DNA of 10,975 nucleotides from Lachnoclostridium sp. UBA739 (GTDB lineage: Bacteria; Bacillota_A; Clostridia; Lachnospirales; Lachnospiraceae). Positions 7,147 to 10,975 of this stretch are shown one piece after another; positions within the stretch are counted from its first letter, which is position 1, and each line of letters begins with the position of its first letter. The stretch spans positions 1 to 10,975 of the forward strand of contig DBKX01000291.1 of assembly GCA_002297865.1 (NCBI GenBank). The letters are read 5' to 3'. A program made the translations under genes and the position numbers. The notes under the pieces were generated by a model. That model saw nothing but the letters and a program-made list of their open reading frames with translations. It was not told the DNA's origin and made no database searches.

Positions 7147-7561
7147 TCACGGAAGAATTGTTTCAATAGATCATCTTGGTTCTGAATTGAGCGAAATTTT
7201 TAAAGAAATTGAATCTGAAGATATTCAAAACAGATGTGGCGAAATAGCATATGAAATCGTAAAAAAATATCGCCCAATTATTAAAGCTAAAGCAAAAGGG
7301 CATATTGATAAAAAAAGTGGAAGAAAGAAATATGTAAACAATTTCGTTTCTGTTTCGAAAAAAGATGGGAAGAGCTTGTATGGTGCTTCTCTGTGGAATA
7401 AACAGTACACATTATCTCACTTAATTGAGGATCCACATACTTTGTGGCAGGGTGGAAGGACTAAAAATACTTATGAATTTTTCAAAGAAACGGAACCATT
7501 AATGAATAAAGAATTTTCAGACAAATGTAGAAAGGCAGTGCAAGATGCACTAAGAAAATAG
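7139..7561 (+). CDS. HK97 gp10-like tail completion protein
   Basis: A 140-residue, strongly basic protein. The central segment with KAKAKGHIDKKSGRKKY and the block YTLSHLIEDPHTLWQGGRTKN (about 87-107) match the HK97 gp10 family, whose members keep a L-x-H-L-x-E-x-x-H core followed by a Gly-rich turn and an F-x-x-x-x-P-x-x helix, here FFKETEPLMNKEF. Members sit at the head-tail joint. The ATG at 7139 is preferred because GGAGA (7128-7132) lies six bases upstream and the start overlaps the previous stop by 8 bases. A longer in-frame extension to 7052 would run inside the preceding gene. The stop is 11 bases before the tail tube gene. Confidence 0.78.
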   Translation: MTSHGRIVSIDHLGSELSEIFKEIESEDIQNRCGEIAYEIVKKYRPIIKAKAKGHIDKKSGRKKYVNNFVSVSKKDGKSLYGASLWNKQYTLSHLIEDPHTLWQGGRTKNTYEFFKETEPLMNKEFSDKCRKAVQDALRK

Positions 7562-7572
7562 AAAGGTATAAT

Positions 7573-8184
7573 ATGGCAACTGAAAAGGTTAAATTTGGCT
7601 TATCAAACATTTATTTTGCAGAAAGAACAGGAACTGATGAAGGTGAGGTTACTTATAAGGCACCTGTTAAATGTCCAGGAGCTGTAAATGCATCAATTTC
7701 AAGAAATACAGATCAAAATATTTTCTATGCTGATAATAAAGCATATTTTGTTTCTAATACAAAATCATCTGTTGAAATTGAACTTGAAGTAGCAGATATC
7801 GCAAAGGAATTATTGACTACATTTTTAGGATATATTAAGTCTTTAAATGGCTCACTTTTGGAAACAAATGCGGCCGTAACTCCGTCTTTTGCAGTTTTGT
7901 TTCAAATTGAAACTGACAATAAAGCGCGAAAGATTTGCTATTACAATTGCACAGCAGCTGAATCTGATGAAGAATACGGCACGAAAGAAGACACAATTGA
8001 TCCAACTACATCCACACTAAAAGTTACATGTACTGGTGAAACAGTTGGTGATTACAGCGTTTTTAGAGAAATCGCATACTCTGGTGATAAGAACTATGAT
8101 ACATTTTTCAATACTGTAAAAGTTCCTACATCTGAACAAGCACAAGAGTTATCAATGGACAACCCAGACAAGGCAGTTATTTAA
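7573..8184 (+). CDS. Major tail tube protein, phi13-type
   Basis: A 203-residue tail tube subunit. The opening KVKFGLSNIYFAE (5-17) and the following segment KAPVKCPGAVNASISRNTDQNIFYADNKAYF (about 28-58) are characteristic of the phi13-family major tail proteins. The middle SSVEIELEVADIAKELLTTFLGY is the conserved strand-helix after the loop, and FAVLFQIETDNKARKICYYNCTA is the next tube strand pair. A single domain is present with no Ig-like C-terminal decoration. The tube polymerises around the tape measure protein. GAAAGG (7561-7566) begins on the last base of the previous stop. The stop codon lies inside a terminator hairpin (8170-8195), which would end most transcripts here and favour high relative output of this abundant protein. 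Confidence 0.9.
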   Translation: MATEKVKFGLSNIYFAERTGTDEGEVTYKAPVKCPGAVNASISRNTDQNIFYADNKAYFVSNTKSSVEIELEVADIAKELLTTFLGYIKSLNGSLLETNAAVTPSFAVLFQIETDNKARKICYYNCTAAESDEEYGTKEDTIDPTTSTLKVTCTGETVGDYSVFREIAYSGDKNYDTFFNTVKVPTSEQAQELSMDNPDKAVI

Positions 8185-8195
8185 CTGCCTTTTTT
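8170..8195 (+). terminator. Rho-independent terminator after the tail tube gene
   Basis: AAGGCAGTT (8170-8178) pairs with AACTGCCTT (8183-8191) around a four-base loop, followed by a T6 run (8190-8195). The downstream arm includes the last two bases of the tail tube stop codon. The next gene's ribosome site starts only five bases after the T run and no promoter fits in between. Read-through or antitermination is therefore required for the lysis and later tail genes. Confidence 0.85.
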
Positions 8196-8211
8196 GATGA
8201 AAGGAAAAGCT

Positions 8212-9129
8212 ATGGCAACAGATAATTTGTTATGTGGAATGCATCATTTAAACGTTACACAAATTGGGAGTGGCTATGATGGAAAAAGCCATCGTTCCCA
8301 CACTTCTTATGAAGTTGATATGGCAGGCTCAGATGAAGGAATCGATTATTGGAAGAATTTGATGCCTAATACAAAATGGTATTGTGCAGGAGCTTGGGGA
8401 AATGACAAGTCTGGAAACACTAGATTTTTCTGGAGCGTAGATGCTAACGGAAACCCAAAATCTGTAATGTGTGCTGATAATATGCTTAGAGTTGTTACAC
8501 TTGCACTTACTCACTCTAATAGAAATTTCATTGTAGGAAAAACTTACGGCTACAACGAAGCGATGTACCAAGAAGGAGTTTCTGGAAATGCATCTGGAAA
8601 TCACATTCACGTTGAATGTTGCACAGGCAGAGTAAAGGCAAAAGTTAGAAACTCAAAAGGCTTCTACGTGCTTCCAAATATGTTACCACTCAACAAAGTT
8701 ATGTTCTTACTAAAAGGATATACAACGATTGTAAATGGTGGAGGATTGACCTGGAAGTATGTAGACAAGGCAACTGTTCAAGCATCTGCAACAGGAGAAA
8801 AAGTAGACCAAATCTTACATGTTGGCTCCCATGCAAAATTTGCAAGCTCTATGAAAGTCCAAAAAGTAGATGCAAAAAAAGGACTTGTATACGTTCCGGA
8901 CATTGGTGGATGGATCAGTGCGAAGCCTTTAACAGAAGTGAGTGCAGCTGACGGAAGTTTAGACCAACACTTACATGTTGGCTCACAAGTTACTATCAAA
9001 GGTGTATTTACCGTGACTGATATTAGTACTAAGGGGAACTGCGTTAAGCTAAAGGCTTACTCAGGCACTACCGATAATTGGGTTTTCGATTATTGGATCA
9101 AGGCAAAGTGCTTAACTGAAGTAGCTTAA
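8212..9129 (+). CDS. Endolysin: M23-like peptidase with two C-terminal repeats
   Basis: A 305-residue probable cell-wall hydrolase. The N-terminal domain (about 8-160) has M23-type features: a His-rich stretch SHRSHTSYEVD (26-36, His30 and Asp36 as likely metal ligands), His101 in LALTHSNR, and a terminal GNHIHVE (129-135, His131 and His133). M23 enzymes are zinc peptidases that cut peptidoglycan cross-bridges or stem peptides. The C-terminal half holds two repeats (about 190-243 and 246-304), each with VDQ/LDQ...LHVGS, a valine-rich strand set and W(I)...LTEV. They probably bind the wall. No signal peptide is visible, so export would depend on the adjacent holin. ATG 8212 with AAGGA (8201-8205) is preferred to a TTG at 8194 inside the terminator T run. 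A tail-associated lysin is an alternative, but the holin neighbour argues against it. Confidence 0.85.
   Translation: MATDNLLCGMHHLNVTQIGSGYDGKSHRSHTSYEVDMAGSDEGIDYWKNLMPNTKWYCAGAWGNDKSGNTRFFWSVDANGNPKSVMCADNMLRVVTLALTHSNRNFIVGKTYGYNEAMYQEGVSGNASGNHIHVECCTGRVKAKVRNSKGFYVLPNMLPLNKVMFLLKGYTTIVNGGGLTWKYVDKATVQASATGEKVDQILHVGSHAKFASSMKVQKVDAKKGLVYVPDIGGWISAKPLTEVSAADGSLDQHLHVGSQVTIKGVFTVTDISTKGNCVKLKAYSGTTDNWVFDYWIKAKCLTEVA
8761..9126 (+). repeat. Tandem wall-binding-type repeats within the endolysin gene
   Basis: Two copies of a ~55-60-residue unit. The best-conserved DNA blocks are 8804-8828 and 8960-8984, identical at 23 of 25 bases and 156 bases (52 codons) apart. At protein level both carry D-Q-x-L-H-V-G-S and end in LTEV (240-243 and 301-304). 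The second unit has a short insertion (YSGTTDNW, 283-290). Retained DNA identity suggests duplication that is fairly recent or kept similar by recombination. Confidence 0.75.
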
Positions 9130-9146
9130 AAGAGTTGGAGGTAATA

Positions 9147-9386
9147 ATGATTTTATCAGATAAGGTATATAAAATTTTAAAATGGATTGCTTTAATTGCT
9201 TTACCTGCAATTGGTACTTTTTACTCAACAATTGGAGCAGTTTGGAATCTTCCATATACTGCAGAAGTTGCTAAAACTTTGCAAGCCGTGGGCACTCTTA
9301 TTGGTGTTTTGATAGGTGTTTCTGCAATGAATCTAAAATCCCAAAGTGATATTGAAACAGAAGAAACAAATAGTGATGAAAACTAA
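9147..9386 (+). CDS. Holin, Dp1-like family
   Basis: A 79-residue membrane protein with two predicted transmembrane helices: about 11-33 (from ILKWIALIALPAIG) and about 42-62 (TLQAVGTLIGVLIGVSAMNL). They are joined by a short turn with WNLPYT, and the C-terminal tail is acidic and polar (DIETEETNSDEN). Size, topology and the IGAVWNLPYT segment fit the Dp1-type holins of Gram-positive phages, which open the membrane at a set time so that endolysin reaches the wall. It follows the endolysin by 17 bases, an endolysin-before-holin order. GGAGG (9137-9141) precedes ATG 9147. A TTG at 9135 in the same frame would place the ribosome site inside the gene and is rejected. The stop codon forms part of a terminator stem. 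Confidence 0.87.
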   Translation: MILSDKVYKILKWIALIALPAIGTFYSTIGAVWNLPYTAEVAKTLQAVGTLIGVLIGVSAMNLKSQSDIETEETNSDEN

Positions 9387-9409
9387 GCAGGATATTTCCT
9401 GCTTTTTTT
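9385..9409 (+). terminator. Rho-independent terminator after the holin gene
   Basis: AAGCAGGA (9385-9392) pairs with TCCTGCTT (9397-9404) around the loop TATT, followed by a T7 run (9403-9409). The stem begins in the holin TAA stop. GGAGG for the next gene (9410-9414) directly abuts the T run, so the hairpin could also affect access to that ribosome site. Confidence 0.85.
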
Positions 9410-9420
9410 GGAGGTAAACC

Positions 9421-9789
9421 ATGAATGAAGTAAAAGTTAATAAAACAAAATACCCAATTTTAGGCACTGGAGAAACAGTGCTAATTTGCATGGAAGAATT
9501 GCATTCAGATTTTTTTAGACTATGTAATACATTTCAAAGTGCTCTAGCTAAAGGGGAAGTTCCTTTGATGGATGTTACAGGAAAAATTATGTATTGCTTT
9601 ATAAAATCTGCAAATGAAGACTCTTTCAAGTCTTATAAAGAATTTATGAAATCAATTCATAAACTATCTGATTTTTTAGATGCAAAAAATGCAGAAGCAA
9701 TCTTAGCTGAAATAACAGCAATCTTTCTAGATGATGAAGAACTAGATAAAACAAAAAATGAGAAAAAAAAAGAAACGGCAGACCTATAA
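9421..9789 (+). CDS. Tail assembly chaperone, gpG-like
   Basis: A 122-residue helical acidic protein placed between the tail tube (with the inserted lysis genes) and the tape measure, the position of lambda gpG-type chaperones. A short beta start (KVNKTKYPILG, VLICMEEL) is followed by helices rich in Phe, Leu and Ser (SFKSYKEFMKSIHKLSDFLD) and a lysine-rich end (KTKNEKKKETADL). gpG-type proteins coat the tape measure before the tube polymerises. GGAGG (9410-9414) lies six bases before ATG 9421. Near its end a nine-A run (9763-9771) allows a -1 frameshift that gives the longer gpGT form. Sequence recognition of the G part alone is weak; context plus the frameshifted extension make the call strong. 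Confidence 0.88.
   Translation: MNEVKVNKTKYPILGTGETVLICMEELHSDFFRLCNTFQSALAKGEVPLMDVTGKIMYCFIKSANEDSFKSYKEFMKSIHKLSDFLDAKNAEAILAEITAIFLDDEELDKTKNEKKKETADL
9765..9771 (+). other. Programmed -1 ribosomal frameshift site (A AAA AAA G)
   Basis: In the gpG frame the codons at 9763-9771 read AAA AAA AAA, followed by GAA. The heptamer A AAA AAA (9765-9771) fits the X XXY YYZ rule, and the -1 frame stays open for 68 further codons to 9974. Four bases after the heptamer, CGGCAG (9776-9781) can pair with CTGCTG (9793-9798, one G-U) around an 11-base loop that contains the gpG stop codon, a plausible stimulatory stem. Frameshifting between G and T is known in lambda and many other siphophages. Confidence 0.85.
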
Positions 9790-9977
9790 GCACTGCTGAA
9801 TTTATTGTAGCGTGTTTATCTTTAAAACTTACGATGAGTGATATCAGAGCTTTAAGGCTGAACACGCTTTTTCTTTTACTAAGTGCTAAAGCACAAATCA
9901 ATCGTGAAAATAGCGATACCAAAAATGGCACAATTCGCAAAGCTACACAGCAAGATATTGATGCCTTTTTTTCATGA
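9771..9977 (+). CDS. Tail chaperone T extension (-1 frame part of gpGT)
   Basis: Reading -1 from the A run gives about 68 codons ending in TGA at 9975-9977. They start RNGRPISTAEFIVACLSL, continue with a basic Leu-rich helix (DIRALRLNTLFLLLS) and end QDIDAFFS. This has no good start of its own: the ATG at 9833 has no ribosome site and would split the domain. It makes sense only as the C-terminal part of a fusion spanning 9421-9977 (about 185 residues). Established knowledge: the T domain recruits tail tube subunits to the tape measure-G complex, and the GT:G ratio is set by frameshift rate. The tape measure gene starts 20 bases later. Confidence 0.85.
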   Translation, partial: RNGRPISTAEFIVACLSLKLTMSDIRALRLNTLFLLLSAKAQINRENSDTKNGTIRKATQQDIDAFFS

Positions 9978-9997
9978 TATAAATGGAGGATTGAACG

Positions 9998-10975
9998 ATG
10001 GCAAAAGAAGAATTGGGGATGGTCATTAAGCTTGAAGCTGATGCCAACAATTTACAGCAAGAATTACGTAAATTGCAATCTAATTTGGTTTCTATTGATA
10101 AGCAAGGTAGAAGCTTAAAAAATGCAGTTAAGTTTGATTCTTCTAATGTTAGTAACTATGCAAAGGTAGTGGATAATTTAAAAACAAAGCAAACTGAATT
10201 AGCTAAAGTTTTAAGCACTACCCAAGAAAGAGGAAAAAATCTTAATGCAGCTTATGCTCTTCAAGTGTCAAAAGTTAAGGAACTAGAAGCAACATACAAA
10301 AATCAAGAGATCGTTCTCGAACAGCTAAAAGCCAAATATGGAGAAAACTCAGAAGAAGTAAAAAAATATTCTGCACAGCATGAAAAGACTAAAGAAGCTT
10401 TAGATGAAGCTGTCAGTAAAGAAAAACTTCTTGAAGATGCACTACAGAGCAATCAAAAAAAATATGATGAAACAAGTGCAAAAATTACTGAAACAAGTGC
10501 TGAATTAAAAAAATATGAAAATGCATTAGAAGGAACAGGAACAGAGGCAGATAAGGCAAGCAATGAGCTAAAAAAATATGGAACGTCTGCAGAGGACGCA
10601 GGGAATTCTGCTAGAAAAAGTGCAGAAGCTTCTGAGGTAGTTAGTGAAAAGCTAACAGCATTAAATGTTGCGGCTGGTCAATTAGTTGCTGATGGAATAA
10701 AAAAGCTGATTGATGGATTTAAAAATCTTGCAACTAGTGTTGTAGATTCCGGCTCTTCACTAGAAGATGGTGTAAATGGATTGGCTGCAATTCTGCAAGT
10801 TTCTAAGGATAGTTATACGATTCGCGACTTATCAGATTATTTTGAAGAACTTGGAACAAAGTCCAAATATTCTGCAGCAGAAATTGCTAACAACGCGCAA
10901 ATTTTAGCAAATGCTGGCTATGAATCTGATCAGATAAAGGATTCTATAAAAGTAATCGGAGATTTAGCTGCAGGT
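9998..10975 (+). CDS. Tail tape measure protein, N-terminal part (runs off the window)
   Basis: The frame is open for 326 codons from ATG 9998 to the window edge, with GGAGGA (9985-9990) before it. Residues ~15-210 are strongly helical and charged (Lys, Glu, Gln, Ala), a coiled coil with the recurring segment ELKKY (169-173 and 190-194) and no proline. From about 217 the sequence changes to the TP901-type tape measure domain: LTALNVAAGQLVADGIKK, GSSLEDGVNGLAAIL, then a G-x-x-x-x-Y/F-S-A-x-E-x-A run (287-297) followed by ILANAGYESDQIKDSIKVIGDLA. Tape measure proteins set tail length and are ejected at infection. The family is usually long (commonly many hundreds of residues), so most of the gene lies outside. 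Placement after G/GT is standard. Confidence 0.93.
   Translation, partial: MAKEELGMVIKLEADANNLQQELRKLQSNLVSIDKQGRSLKNAVKFDSSNVSNYAKVVDNLKTKQTELAKVLSTTQERGKNLNAAYALQVSKVKELEATYKNQEIVLEQLKAKYGENSEEVKKYSAQHEKTKEALDEAVSKEKLLEDALQSNQKKYDETSAKITETSAELKKYENALEGTGTEADKASNELKKYGTSAEDAGNSARKSAEASEVVSEKLTALNVAAGQLVADGIKKLIDGFKNLATSVVDSGSSLEDGVNGLAAILQVSKDSYTIRDLSDYFEELGTKSKYSAAEIANNAQILANAGYESDQIKDSIKVIGDLAAG

Noticed and set aside
8194..8211. TTG start for the endolysin
   Set aside because: It falls in the terminator T tract with no ribosome site; ATG 8212 has AAGGA at good spacing.
9644..9940. Open frame on the reverse strand over the chaperone T region
   Set aside because: It is antisense to the frameshifted T domain, lacks a ribosome site and reads as low-complexity Leu/Phe, as expected for the complement of a Lys/Glu-rich gene.
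1..10975. CRISPR array, tRNA, insertion sequence, integrase, attachment site or anti-phage defence genes
   Set aside because: I saw no regular repeat-spacer series, no tRNA cloverleaf, no transposase or integrase motifs, and no flanking direct repeats. All coding space is used by phage structural, packaging and lysis genes.

Overview
The window is the head and front tail part of the late operon of a tailed temperate-type phage (siphovirus layout), either a prophage or a phage genome, from a low-GC Bacillota host. The supports are AT-rich sequence, purine-rich AGGAGG-type ribosome sites, and protein families of the kind common in gut Clostridia and Erysipelotrichia phages: P27-type small terminase, HK97-type portal and capsid, phi13-type tail tube, Dp1-type holin. 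The host genus cannot be fixed from this sequence. Every gene lies on the + strand, and most neighbours overlap or lie within about 20 bases of each other.

Layout. Bases 1-358 hold no gene. They contain a strikingly GC-rich block (about 25-92) that is a candidate cos/packaging site, a terminator-like hairpin (209-241) and weak promoter-like elements. The packaging module follows: HNH endonuclease (359-703), small terminase (713-1045) and large terminase (1023-2744). The head module is portal (2758-4068), ClpP-type head maturation protease (4049-4888) and HK97-fold major capsid protein (4902-6074). The neck module is head-tail connector (6092-6436), head closure (6420-6800), tail terminator-like protein (6787-7146) and HK97 gp10-like protein (7139-7561). 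The tail tube gene is at 7573-8184.

The tail module is then interrupted by a two-gene lysis cassette: an M23-like endolysin with two wall-binding-type repeats (8212-9129) and a Dp1-like holin (9147-9386). A rho-independent terminator lies at each border of the cassette, overlapping the preceding stop codon. Tail genes resume with the tail assembly chaperone (9421-9789), whose C-terminal T extension (to 9977) is reached by a -1 frameshift on a nine-A run. The tape measure gene starts at 9998 and runs off the window.

How they work together. HNH nuclease and terminase cut and pump DNA through the portal into a shell of capsid protein matured by the ClpP-type protease. Connector, closure and completion proteins seal the head and dock the tail. 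Tube protein polymerises around the tape measure with help from the G/GT chaperones. Endolysin and holin release progeny. The most unusual points are the lysis cassette sitting inside the tail genes between two terminators, an Asp-to-Asn change in the terminase Walker B motif, and the GC-rich cos candidate. I found no wholly new system: the gene set is a recognisable phage late operon with an unusual arrangement.
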